This document shows, piece by piece, positions 1 to 6,536 of a stretch of DNA of 6,909 nt. Both the position numbers and the translations under genes were made by a program. The stretch's first letter is position 1. Each line of letters begins with the position of its first letter. The notes under the pieces are model-generated. The model made no database searches. It was not told the origin of the DNA and saw nothing but the letters and a program-made list of their open reading frames with translations. This DNA is from Cyclobacteriaceae bacterium. Lineage in GTDB: Bacteria; Bacteroidota; Bacteroidia; Cytophagales; Cyclobacteriaceae. The stretch spans positions 1 through 6,909 of the forward strand of contig JAOUOM010000101.1 of the NCBI GenBank assembly GCA_029880385.1, in the 5' to 3' direction.

Positions 1-360
1 ATGGCCTCTGCCATGATGGGGGCCATTAAAAAAATCGTAGGCCTTGTCAGGGTGTACGCACCCACTGAGCACTCGTATATGAACATGGTCGTATCGGATG
101 GACATCTGGCCCTGGCCGTGCGGTTTACGACCAATGAACCGGAATATGCAGACTCACTTTATCTCAATCTGGGACGAAAATACAGTTGTGAAGGTGGTGT
201 ATGCTACATGCATGATCCCGGCGAACACGAAAAAGCGGTGATCATCAGCAGCGAGCCCCTGAGCAAAGACCCCGGTTGGGAGCCGGTACCGGTCAATACC
301 ATGGTGCTGGTGCAGGAAGGCCGCGTGCGTGACCGCATGGAAATAGGGATGGAATTCTAA
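1..360 (+). CDS. Class II glutamine amidotransferase, C-terminal part (5' end outside window)
   Basis: This is an open frame from the first base to TAA at 358-360, giving 119 residues. It matches the C-terminal part of the YafJ/EgtC-like class II (Ntn-type) glutamine amidotransferases. The supporting signs are a strand-rich stretch reading NMVVSDGHLALAVRFTT, then SLYLNLG, and the ending AVIISSEPLSKDPGWEPVP, in which the SEPL...W..VP pattern is characteristic of the family. Family members are usually about 250-300 residues with a catalytic N-terminal Cys, so the catalytic half lies upstream of the window. The ATG at position 1 is probably an internal Met and not the start. The family releases ammonia from glutamine for an amidation reaction, but the acceptor here is unknown. 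The gene converges on the methyltransferase gene and shares stop-codon bases with it. Family call fairly sure; specific function unknown. Confidence 0.75.
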   Translation: MASAMMGAIKKIVGLVRVYAPTEHSYMNMVVSDGHLALAVRFTTNEPEYADSLYLNLGRKYSCEGGVCYMHDPGEHEKAVIISSEPLSKDPGWEPVPVNTMVLVQEGRVRDRMEIGMEF

Positions 361-1103
361 CTGCCTTCGTTTTCTTTCTTTTTTAGTATTTCACTTTGGA
401 TCTTGGCCATGAGGTAATACATCGTTGATGCCACCAGTAGCCAGACCCAACCACTGGTAGGTGGTGGCTGGAAACCATTTTGCAGAAAGTGCGGAAGTAC
501 ATCAAAAAGACAAAAAATAAGGGCGAGTGCTAGAATCCCGTTTTTTTCACCCAAGAATATACGTCGGGGAAGAAATTGACCAGAAGGGAAGGACGGCCTT
601 TTCCAGCCGGGAATAAAGGCAGGCGTCTGCATTGCCCAATGAGAGTAGGCATCACCAAATTTTTCCAGTAAAAAAACTTCTTCCGCCATCATGATCCTTT
701 CATAATACAGCCAGAAGGCAAGTATGAAAATGATGGAAAACCACGCATGCCCAATCAGGAAACTACAACCCAGCCAAATGAAAAAATTGCCAAGGTACAG
801 AGGGTGGCGAATAATGGAATACATCCCGGTGGTATTGAGGGATTGGGCTTTTTGAAAGAGGACATTGCGTCCCGAAGTATGCAAGGGGGCAAATCCTTTT
901 GTCGCCATGCGGATCAAAAGGCCCACAAGGGAAAGGGTGAAGTAAACCAGATGGCCTTCAGCTGATGGGGGTGTGGCATGTACATAGAGCCCTATACCGG
1001 GTACTAAAAAAAGCAAGGGCAATATGCCTCTGTGGCGAAATAAAAAACTGCCCTGTTGGGCTAATTCATGTTGAAGCATTGGCATGGTGTTGGTTTCTGG
1101 CAC
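357..1103 (-). CDS. Integral-membrane methyltransferase, ICMT/PEMT (isoprenylcysteine/phospholipid methyltransferase) family
   Basis: This is a 248-residue multi-pass membrane protein. The family signature is clear: GMYSIIRHPLYLGN at residues 93-106 (the RHPxYxGN motif), then a hydrophobic hairpin at about 105-133, YER and EE at 134-142, FGDAY at 149-153 and PAFIPG at 161-166. In this family the RHP and the downstream EE/FGxxY elements form the S-adenosylmethionine site at the membrane face. Further hydrophobic segments lie near 27-42, 53-68, 188-208 and 218-236. The substrate cannot be read from sequence: relatives methylate isoprenylcysteine, phospholipid headgroups or lipid A phosphate. 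The longest frame begins with GTG at 1103; ATG at 1085 or 1079 would remove only 6 or 8 residues before the conserved part and is equally possible. Its TAG (357-359) overlaps the TAA of the convergent upstream gene, so there is no room for a separate terminator between them. It is divergent from the haem-protein genes. Confidence 0.8.
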   Translation of the reverse strand: MPETNTMPMLQHELAQQGSFLFRHRGILPLLFLVPGIGLYVHATPPSAEGHLVYFTLSLVGLLIRMATKGFAPLHTSGRNVLFQKAQSLNTTGMYSIIRHPLYLGNFFIWLGCSFLIGHAWFSIIFILAFWLYYERIMMAEEVFLLEKFGDAYSHWAMQTPAFIPGWKRPSFPSGQFLPRRIFLGEKNGILALALIFCLFDVLPHFLQNGFQPPPTSGWVWLLVASTMYYLMAKIQSEILKKKENEGS

Positions 1104-1148
1104 AAAATAATAGATGTTCCTACATTTTTTAGTTAATTTTATTTCAGG

Positions 1149-1165
1149 CCTTCAACGGTTGAAGG
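1149..1165. promoter_or_regulatory. Perfect 17-bp dyad in divergent intergenic region, candidate operator
   Basis: CCTTCAAC at 1149-1156 and GTTGAAGG at 1158-1165 are exact reverse complements around a single central G. The dyad sits in the 90-bp gap between the divergent methyltransferase and haem-protein genes, 28 bp before the ATG at 1194. A one-base centre is poor for an RNA hairpin but typical of a site bound by a dimeric regulator. No regulator gene is present in the window and no second copy was seen, so the operator role is inference. Confidence 0.35.
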
Positions 1166-1193
1166 TACTGTCAAACCTTTATACGAACGAAAC

Positions 1194-1601
1194 ATGATCA
1201 CTTTTTTAAAACTCACCTCAATGGCAGCACTTGTGGGTACGGTTCTCTTGTCGGGAAAATCCATTTCACCCACCGGGCATGCCCCCAATCAGGATACTAC
1301 CCAATGGCTCATTTATCCGGAAAACGTCATGGCCATTGTTGAAAATAAATGCCTGGGTTGCCATAAGCCAGATTCGCGAAATGAAAAGGCGAAAGAAAAA
1401 TGGCAATGGGAAAAACTGACAGCAATGGATTCAATGGATGTGGCAGCAGCGATGGATGAATTGCTCGAAGTGCTTGCAGAAGGCAGTATGCCTCCGGAAA
1501 AAATGCTGGAAAAATACCCGGACAAAAAACTGACGGATGATGAAACAGCCGTTTTACGGGATTGGGCAGAAGCTACACTTGGTTCGCTGCTCGATGAATA
1601 A
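1194..1601 (+). CDS. Exported small monohaem (CxxCH) haem-binding domain protein
   Basis: This 135-residue protein has an N-terminal hydrophobic stretch (residues 4-20, after Lys6) that looks like a signal peptide or anchor, so the rest is probably periplasmic. A single covalent haem motif, CLGCH, lies at residues 53-57. EGSMPPEKM follows at 96-104, where Met99 is the likely second axial haem ligand; the xMPP pattern is typical of haem_bd-like proteins of Bacteroidota. The C-terminal half is helical and charged and ends in LTDDETAVLRDWAEAT, the usual closing helix of such cytochrome-like domains. The start ATG at 1194 gives a sensible export signal. The stop overlaps the next gene by 8 nt, so the two are probably co-translated. 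The role is presumably electron transfer or haem-dependent sensing at the cell envelope; redox partners are not visible. Motif and export are seen in the sequence; the role is inference. Confidence 0.75.
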   Translation: MITFLKLTSMAALVGTVLLSGKSISPTGHAPNQDTTQWLIYPENVMAIVENKCLGCHKPDSRNEKAKEKWQWEKLTAMDSMDVAAAMDELLEVLAEGSMPPEKMLEKYPDKKLTDDETAVLRDWAEATLGSLLDE

Positions 1602-2055
1602 AACCATTACCTATATGGTAGCAGGGGGGTGCATTTTCATTTTGCTGGCTCAATTTGTTGGCCCGGAACTTCCCCCTGTACAAAAGAACCCTTCTGAGGG
1701 GATTGGGTTTGACCAGGGGGAAGCACAGATCAAAACATGGCTCCGTACGGCATGTTATGATTGCCATTCCATGGAGACAAACTATCCGTGGTATGCCAGC
1801 GTTAAGCCCTTTTCCTGGTTGTTGGGACAGCATATACGAAAAGGCAGGGCGGAATTAAATTTTACGGAATGGCAGTCCTATCCGCGCCGAACCCAACTCC
1901 GCAAACTCCGGGATATGGGGGAGGAACTTGAACAGGACAACATGCCGTTGAAATCGTATACGCTCGTACACCCGCAAGCAAAACTTTCCTCTCAGCAAAG
2001 GGATTCAATGATCGCATGGACGGAACTACGTGCCAGGGCTGTCCTGGGCAAATGA
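1594..2055 (+). CDS. Membrane-anchored haem-binding domain protein (haem_bd, CxxCH)
   Basis: This 153-residue protein starts at ATG 1594, inside the end of the preceding gene (TAA 1599-1601). A longer in-frame start at 1537 is rejected because it would add 19 non-hydrophobic residues ahead of the membrane segment. Residues 5-23 form one transmembrane segment or uncleaved signal. The body matches the haem_bd family (PF14376 type): TACYDCHSMETNYPWYASV at 52-70 carries the CxxCH motif at 54-58 and the family-typical YPWY. SWLLGQHIRKGRAELNFTEW follows, then NMPLKSYTLVHPQAKLS, where Met117 is the probable distal haem ligand. The family is widespread in Bacteroidota and little characterised; c-type haem attachment in the periplasm is expected. 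The 8-nt overlap with the upstream CLGCH protein suggests the two monohaem proteins work together. The haem family call is strong; the physiological role is unknown. Confidence 0.85.
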   Translation: MNKTITYMVAGGCIFILLAQFVGPELPPVQKNPSEGIGFDQGEAQIKTWLRTACYDCHSMETNYPWYASVKPFSWLLGQHIRKGRAELNFTEWQSYPRRTQLRKLRDMGEELEQDNMPLKSYTLVHPQAKLSSQQRDSMIAWTELRARAVLGK

Positions 2056-2348
2056 AGGGCTGTGTGGGCGTGGAGGACTTTTTTGTGAGATTGTGAATTG
2101 CACAGGACAAGATTTTTGTCAAATCAGTTCAGCGTTTCATCCGGCAATTTTCAAAAGTATCCAAACAGCTTTATCAGCCATGCGACAGCAAAAACCAACA
2201 GCTGGATCAATTGATCGTTTGTTTTGCCGAAAAAATGGAGGTGTTGAGCTACCCGCAGGCCCTTTGTGGTCATCCAGCGAACAGGAAATCTTTCCGTCTG
2301 CATAAAGAGCGGCCTGTCCAGTTGCATCCTTAGGGATTTCAGCGTAAA
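2056..2348. other. Gap of 293 bp without an intact gene between haem-protein pair and sugar-acid operon
   Basis: No intact reading frame here resembles a protein family. The plus-strand frame running through it (2030-2305) starts inside the haem gene and has no recognisable composition. The minus strand holds the transposase-like remnant described separately. A weak 5-bp hairpin (GACAA/TTGTC, 2106-2120) follows the haem gene but has no clean T-run after it, so I do not call it a terminator. I found no convincing Bacteroidota-type promoter (TTG, about 19 bases, TAnnTTTG) for the operon, although one must lie here or just inside 2349-2375. Confidence 0.6.
2151..2345 (-). pseudogene. Probable decayed C-terminal remnant of a DDE (IS4-like) transposase
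   Basis: Read on the minus strand, the frame from about 2345 to 2290 gives AEIPKDATGQAALYADGK. After a one-base shift near 2289 the reading continues as FPVRWMTTKGLRVAQHLHFF, then GKTND, and ends QLIQLLVFAVAWLIKLFGYF with TGA at 2153-2151. The order IP..A...ALYA, an RW, a short basic stretch, H-x-F-F-G, then a hydrophobic helix (QLIQLLVFAVAWLIKLF) near the stop resembles the C-terminus of IS4-type transposases, whose Y-x-x-RW-x-(I/V)E region is here degraded. Neither frame alone looks like a gene and no start or catalytic region survives, so it would be a non-functional fragment. The match is by eye to remembered family patterns; the subgroup cannot be named and no inverted repeats or target duplication were found. 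It may also be chance. Confidence 0.35.
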
Positions 2349-3989
2349 ATGCGGGTATTATTTGCCAAAAAACAAATGACCGGGACACAACACCATCAGA
2401 TCCTCATGCTTGATTCGGCTGACAATGTAGCAGTCGCTTTAGGAGACTTAGTTCCGGGTAGCTATCCGTTCAATGGACAGATATATACATTAGCCGAACC
2501 GGTGGCAAGAAAACACAAGTTTCTGACCAAAAGCCTGAAAAAAGGGGACAAAGTGATCATGTACGGTGTGCCCGTCGGACATGTGCTGATCGACCTGCCA
2601 GCCGGAAGTGTGCTGACCACTGACAATGTCCGTCATTTCGCAGCCTCTGCTTCCCTCGACAAACGGGCCCTTTATTCCTGGGAGCCACCGGATGTGTCAC
2701 CTTGGCAAGAACGTACGTTTATGGGGTATCACCGTAGCGATGGCCGGGTGGGAACGGCAAATTATTGGTTGTTCGTGCCGTTGGTTTTTTGTGAAAACCG
2801 TAACCTGAAGGCCATCGAAGATGCCCTCACCCGTACGTTGGGCTACCATCGGGGCAATACCTACGAGCAATTGGTCCGCCAGATCATAGCTGCGCCTGCC
2901 AGCAGGGAGTCACAGGCAGCGCGGTATTTTAAAAACATAGACGGCATCAAATTTCTCTATCACCAGGGCGGTTGTGGGGGTACCCGTCAGGATGCAGAAA
3001 TGTTGTTGAGGCTACTGGTGGGATATGTGAACCATCCCAATGTGGCCGGAGCGACCATCCTGAGCCTGGGCTGTCAGCACGCACAGGTCAGTTGGTACCA
3101 GCAGATCCAGGAAGCACTTTTTCCAAAAAGTACCAAAACCCTGATCTTTATTGAGCAGCAGCAATTGAAAACGGAGGAAATGGTCGTTCGCACGGCCATT
3201 GAAAAAACCCTTGAAGCACTGCATGTGGCCAATCAGACAGAGCGGCAACCAGCACCCCTGCATCACCTGACCATCGGACTGGAATGCGGAGGATCGGATG
3301 GTTTCTCAGGTATATCGGCCAATCCGGCCGTTGGGCACGCCTCAGACCTGGTAGTGGCACTGGGCGGCTCGGCTATTTTGAGTGAATTTCCCGAACTCAA
3401 TGGCGTAGAGCAGAATCTCGTCGACCGGTGTGTAGACACGGAAACAGGCCGGAAATTCATGGACTTGCAGACGGCCTACGAAAAATCTGCCCAGGCTGCA
3501 GGCTCGGGCTTTGACATGAACCCATCACCGGGCAATATCCGTGACGGACTGATCACTGATGCCATGAAATCGGCTGGGGCGGCCAAAAAAGGTGGAAAAG
3601 CACCTGTGGCCGATGTACTGGACTATGCTGAGCCGGTACGAAAAAAAGGCCTTCACCTGTTGTGTACACCAGGAAATGATGTGGAGTCTACGACAGGTCT
3701 GGCAGGCTCGGGTGCCAATGTTATTCTGTTTACCACCGGCCTGGGCACACCCACAGGCAACCCCATCGTCCCAACGATCAAGATTTCGACCAATACCGAA
3801 TTGTTTCAGGCAATGAATGACATCATTGATGTGGATGCAGGTACAGTTATCCGTGGCGAAAAGACCATAGCAGACGTGGGAGAAGACATACTTGAGGAAA
3901 TTATTGCAGTGGCAAGCGGTAAGGAAACCAAAGCCATGCGATTGGATCAAAACGACTTTATTCCCTGGAAGAGGGGAGTGTCATTGTGA
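2349..3989 (+). CDS. UxaA-family two-domain sugar-acid dehydratase (altronate dehydratase type), probable L-fuconate dehydratase
   Basis: This 546-residue protein has the full fused architecture of the altronate/galactarate dehydratase family. An N-terminal SAF-like domain (about residues 18-98) includes DNVAVAL, ARKHKF and KVIMYGVPVGHVL. The long catalytic domain begins at GYHRSDGRVGTANYW (126-140). Hallmarks are HQGGCGGTRQD (205-215), GCQHAQ (241-246), GLECGGSDGFSGISANPAVG (310-329), SPGNIRDG (393-400) and CTPGNDVESTTG (439-450). Cys209, Cys242 and Cys312 are conserved-type Cys that could bind the family's metal. The family removes water from aldonic acids to give 2-keto-3-deoxy acids. With the downstream genes, L-fuconate to 2-keto-3-deoxy-L-fuconate is the likely reaction; altronate is less likely because no uronate-isomerase or tagaturonate genes are visible. 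ATG 2349 is the longest start; ATG 2376 (residue 10) fits the usual N-terminus better. The next gene follows after 61 bp. Family call very sure; substrate inferred. Confidence 0.9.
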   Translation: MRVLFAKKQMTGTQHHQILMLDSADNVAVALGDLVPGSYPFNGQIYTLAEPVARKHKFLTKSLKKGDKVIMYGVPVGHVLIDLPAGSVLTTDNVRHFAASASLDKRALYSWEPPDVSPWQERTFMGYHRSDGRVGTANYWLFVPLVFCENRNLKAIEDALTRTLGYHRGNTYEQLVRQIIAAPASRESQAARYFKNIDGIKFLYHQGGCGGTRQDAEMLLRLLVGYVNHPNVAGATILSLGCQHAQVSWYQQIQEALFPKSTKTLIFIEQQQLKTEEMVVRTAIEKTLEALHVANQTERQPAPLHHLTIGLECGGSDGFSGISANPAVGHASDLVVALGGSAILSEFPELNGVEQNLVDRCVDTETGRKFMDLQTAYEKSAQAAGSGFDMNPSPGNIRDGLITDAMKSAGAAKKGGKAPVADVLDYAEPVRKKGLHLLCTPGNDVESTTGLAGSGANVILFTTGLGTPTGNPIVPTIKISTNTELFQAMNDIIDVDAGTVIRGEKTIADVGEDILEEIIAVASGKETKAMRLDQNDFIPWKRGVSL

Positions 3990-4050
3990 ATTAATAAAGA
4001 TAATGGGTCGTCCCATATGAGATTGACCTGTCATAAACACATTGGAGGAG

Positions 4051-4830
4051 ATGAAAGAATATTTTGACTTACGTGGAAAAAAAGCCATTGTCACAGGTGG
4101 TGGTAGTGGTATCGGACGCTCCATTGCAGTAGCCCTTGCAGCACGAGGTGCCGAGGTTTTTGTACTGGAAATCAACAAGGAACTGGCCACATCTGTCGTG
4201 GAGGAGATTCAAGCAGCGGGAGGAACAGCCCACTCTGTTGCCTGCGACGTATCTGTCGAAGCAAACGTGGAGGAAGCCTTTACCCAGGCCGTAGGTGTCG
4301 GCCCTCTCGACATCCTGATCAACAACGCAGGGATCGCGCATGTGGGTACCGTAGAAACGACATCCGGAGATGACCTGGATCGTATCTATCAGGTCAATGT
4401 GAAAGGCGTGTACCACTGCCTCAAAGCCGGGGTTTCGCGTATGAAGGAAAAAGGTGGCTCCATCGTCAACCTGGCTTCTATCGTGTCGCTGGTTGGTATA
4501 CCGGACCGGTTTGCCTACTCTATGAGCAAGGGGGCTGTCTATACCATGACCCTGTCGGTGGCCAAGGATTACCTTCCCTACAACATCCGCTGCAATAGCA
4601 TTGCACCGGCCCGGGTACATACACCCTTTGTGGATGGGTTTATTGCCAAAAATTATCCGGGCAGGGAAAAAGAAATGTTCGAGAAACTGTCAAAGACACA
4701 ACCGATTGGAAGGATGGGGACCCCGGACGAAATGGCCGCCCTCGTCCTGTACCTGTGCTCGGACGAAGCGTCTTTTGTGACCGGCACATGTTTTCCGATT
4801 GATGGAGGATTTATTACACTAAACAATTAA
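4051..4830 (+). CDS. SDR-family dehydrogenase, probable 2-keto-3-deoxy-L-fuconate 4-dehydrogenase
   Basis: This is a 259-residue classical short-chain dehydrogenase with a complete motif set: TGGGSGIG (15-22) for cofactor binding, Glu40 at the end of the second strand (VFVLE), Asp66, NNAG (91-94), and the catalytic Ser143, Tyr156 and Lys160 (YSMSK). PIDGGF near the C-terminus is also typical. An acidic residue after strand two normally means NAD(H) preference. In the inferred pathway it oxidises the 4-hydroxyl of 2-keto-3-deoxy-L-fuconate to the 2,4-diketo acid, which the adjacent FAH-type enzyme cleaves. Start choice: a TTG at 4042 extends the frame by three residues, but ATG 4051 is preferred. 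GGAGGAG (4044-4050) lies directly before that ATG, too close for an ideal Shine-Dalgarno, so TTG 4042 is not excluded. Only 3 nt separate it from the next gene, so co-translation is likely. SDR class is certain; the substrate comes from context. Confidence 0.88.
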   Translation: MKEYFDLRGKKAIVTGGGSGIGRSIAVALAARGAEVFVLEINKELATSVVEEIQAAGGTAHSVACDVSVEANVEEAFTQAVGVGPLDILINNAGIAHVGTVETTSGDDLDRIYQVNVKGVYHCLKAGVSRMKEKGGSIVNLASIVSLVGIPDRFAYSMSKGAVYTMTLSVAKDYLPYNIRCNSIAPARVHTPFVDGFIAKNYPGREKEMFEKLSKTQPIGRMGTPDEMAALVLYLCSDEASFVTGTCFPIDGGFITLNN

Positions 4831-4833
4831 CGC

Positions 4834-5682
4834 ATGCGACTATTCAGGTATGGAAAACCGGGCTCTGAAAAACCCGGAATAGAGAAAGATGGCAAATTTT
4901 ATGATGCGTCCCTACTGGTGGATGATTTCGACGAGGATTTCTTTTCTTCCAATGGAATTGAAAAACTACAGAAGGAATTTGATGCCACAAGTGCCGCTGC
5001 CATTAAAGATGGGTTTCGTTTCGGGGCACCGGTAAAAAGACCAGGCAAGATCATTTGCATTGGCCTGAATTACCGCAAACATGCACTGGAAAGCGGCATG
5101 GACATACCCAAAGAACCGGTTGTGTTTTTTAAAGCCACCAGCTCCATTATTGGACCCAATGATCAGGTGATAATCCCTAAAAACAGTCAAAAAACAGACT
5201 GGGAAGTAGAACTGGCTGTGGTGATTGGCAAACGGGCCAATTATGTAGACAAAGAGAAGGCCATGGACCATGTGGCAGGCTACCTGCTTCACAATGACAT
5301 CAGTGAACGTGAATTTCAGTTGGAAAGGGGTGGCCAATGGGTGAAGGGGAAAAGCTGCGATACATTTGCCCCTCTGGGGCCATATTTTGTCCCCAAATCC
5401 AATGTGCCAAACCCACACAACCTGCGATTGTGGCTTTCGGTAAATGGCAAAATGCTTCAGGACGGCCATACAAGCGATTTTGTTTTTGACATTCCCACTG
5501 TCATCAGCTACCTGTCGCAGTTTATGAGCCTGATGCCTGGTGATATCATTTCCACGGGAACACCACACGGGGTGGGACTGGGACTGAACCCGCAGGTATA
5601 TCTCAAGCCGGGCGATGTAATCGAATTGGGTATAGACGGATTGGGGTCTGCCCGTCAGGAAGTGATTTCATACCCGGGATGA
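4834..5682 (+). CDS. Fumarylacetoacetate hydrolase (FAH) family protein, probable 2,4-diketo-3-deoxy-L-fuconate hydrolase
   Basis: This 282-residue protein matches the usual length of FAH-family acylpyruvase-like enzymes. A small N-terminal domain (about 1-70) is followed by the catalytic fold beginning KIICIGLNYRKHALESG (72-88). The metal site is intact: Glu124 and Glu126 in DWEVELAVVIG and Asp155 in HNDIS. GKSCDTFAPLGP (172-183) and STGTPHGVG (240-248) are further family hallmarks. These enzymes hydrolyse a carbon-carbon bond beta to a keto group using Mg2+ or Mn2+. Here the expected reaction is cleavage of 2,4-diketo-3-deoxy-L-fuconate to pyruvate and L-lactate, as in non-phosphorylating fucose and rhamnose pathways. 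ATG 4834 is 3 nt after the SDR stop, and the TGA overlaps the next ATG in an ATGA junction (5679-5682), a sign of translational coupling. Family certain; substrate inferred from neighbours. Confidence 0.9.
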   Translation: MRLFRYGKPGSEKPGIEKDGKFYDASLLVDDFDEDFFSSNGIEKLQKEFDATSAAAIKDGFRFGAPVKRPGKIICIGLNYRKHALESGMDIPKEPVVFFKATSSIIGPNDQVIIPKNSQKTDWEVELAVVIGKRANYVDKEKAMDHVAGYLLHNDISEREFQLERGGQWVKGKSCDTFAPLGPYFVPKSNVPNPHNLRLWLSVNGKMLQDGHTSDFVFDIPTVISYLSQFMSLMPGDIISTGTPHGVGLGLNPQVYLKPGDVIELGIDGLGSARQEVISYPG

Positions 5683-6536
5683 AAATCGATGCACACCAGC
5701 ACTTTTGGCAATTTGACCCGGTGAGGGACAGCTGGATCACGGACGAAATGGCGGTGATCCGACGTGATTTTATGCCCCAACACCTGATGGCTGAATTGCA
5801 GGCCGTTGAGTTGGATGGTTGCGTGGCCGTGCAGGCCGACCAGTCGGAGGAAGAAACGGCCTTCCTGTTGTCGCTGGCCGAAAAAAATGATTTCATCCGG
5901 GGTGTTGTGGGCTGGCTCGACCTGGAAAGCCCCCAATTAGGGGAAAAGCTGGAGGAATTTGCCAGAAACAAACGATTGAGGGGACTCCGGCACATTATGC
6001 AGGGACAACCCTCAGGTTTCATGCTTAGGGAAGGCTTTATGAAGGGTGTGGCAAGTTTGCAAAAATTCGACTTGGCGTACGATATTTTAATTTACGAAAA
6101 CCAGTTAGAGGAGGCCATACAGTTCATCAACCGGTTGCCGGAAATGCGCCTGGTCATTGACCATATAGCAAAACCGCAAATTGCCCTACAGGGGTTCGAT
6201 CAATGGGCCAGGGGTATGGAGCAGGTCAGCCACTTTCCACATGTCTGTGTCAAAATTTCAGGTATGGTAACCGAAGCAGACTGGAACAAATGGAAACCCG
6301 GCGATTTTGACCGCTATCTGGACTATTGCTTTGAAAAATTCGGGCCCGACCGCCTGATGTTTGGTTCAGACTGGCCGGTATGTCTGGTCGCAGCCACATA
6401 TGCCGATACGTTACACCTGGTAACGCAGTATATACAGACACTTAGCAGCGATGAGCAATTCGCTGTATTGGGTGGCACAGCTGCCCGGTTTTATCAACTA
6501 ACCACACCAGATAATGGATTTGCAATTAAAAAATAA
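5679..6536 (+). CDS. COG3618 amidohydrolase, probable L-fuconolactonase
   Basis: This is a 285-residue metal-dependent TIM-barrel hydrolase of the COG3618/amidohydrolase-2 type. It opens with MKIDAHQHFWQ, where the H-x-H pair is His6 and His8. QADQSEEET (52-60), RGLRHIMQ (101-108), DHIAKP (161-166), VKISGMVTEADW (191-202), FGSDWPVC (228-235, catalytic-type Asp231) and GGTAARFYQL (265-274) follow in the order seen in L-fuconolactonases and L-rhamnono-lactonases. These enzymes open sugar 1,4- or 1,5-lactones to aldonic acids in the cytoplasm, with no signal peptide needed or seen. In this operon it would link the sugar dehydrogenase encoded next to the UxaA-type dehydratase. The start overlaps the previous stop (ATGA) and the end overlaps the following SDR gene by 23 nt, so the genes are tightly coupled. 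Family sure; fuconolactone versus another deoxy-sugar lactone is inference. Confidence 0.88.
   Translation: MKIDAHQHFWQFDPVRDSWITDEMAVIRRDFMPQHLMAELQAVELDGCVAVQADQSEEETAFLLSLAEKNDFIRGVVGWLDLESPQLGEKLEEFARNKRLRGLRHIMQGQPSGFMLREGFMKGVASLQKFDLAYDILIYENQLEEAIQFINRLPEMRLVIDHIAKPQIALQGFDQWARGMEQVSHFPHVCVKISGMVTEADWNKWKPGDFDRYLDYCFEKFGPDRLMFGSDWPVCLVAATYADTLHLVTQYIQTLSSDEQFAVLGGTAARFYQLTTPDNGFAIKK

Noticed and set aside
747..965. Plus-strand open frame (72 codons) inside the methyltransferase region
   Set aside because: Antisense to the conserved RHPxYxGN-containing gene and without any motif of its own.
2106..2120. Possible terminator hairpin GACAA/TTGTC after the second haem gene
   Set aside because: The stem is AT-rich and 5 bp long, with no following T-run; not enough to call a terminator.
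2205..2216. Perfect 12-bp palindrome GATCAATTGATC
   Set aside because: It lies inside the transposase-like remnant, where the same bases read sensibly as codons (DQLIQ), has no second copy in the window, and is short enough to be chance.
3525..3950. Minus-strand open frame (141 codons) opposite the dehydratase gene
   Set aside because: Cys- and His-rich translation is an artefact of reading the conserved sense codons in reverse; no start context or family resemblance.
4003..4016. Small hairpin ATGGG-TCGT-CCCAT between dehydratase and SDR genes
   Set aside because: The stem is only 5 bp with no U-run after it, so it is not a terminator. The genes on both sides belong to one pathway and probably one transcript.
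4069..4620. Minus-strand open frame (183 codons) opposite the first SDR gene
   Set aside because: Antisense shadow of a gene with a complete SDR motif set; the product has no recognisable domain.
4966..5568. Long minus-strand open frame (200 codons) opposite the FAH-family gene
   Set aside because: It lies wholly antisense to a well-conserved gene, has no family motifs, and its composition is that of a complementary-frame shadow.
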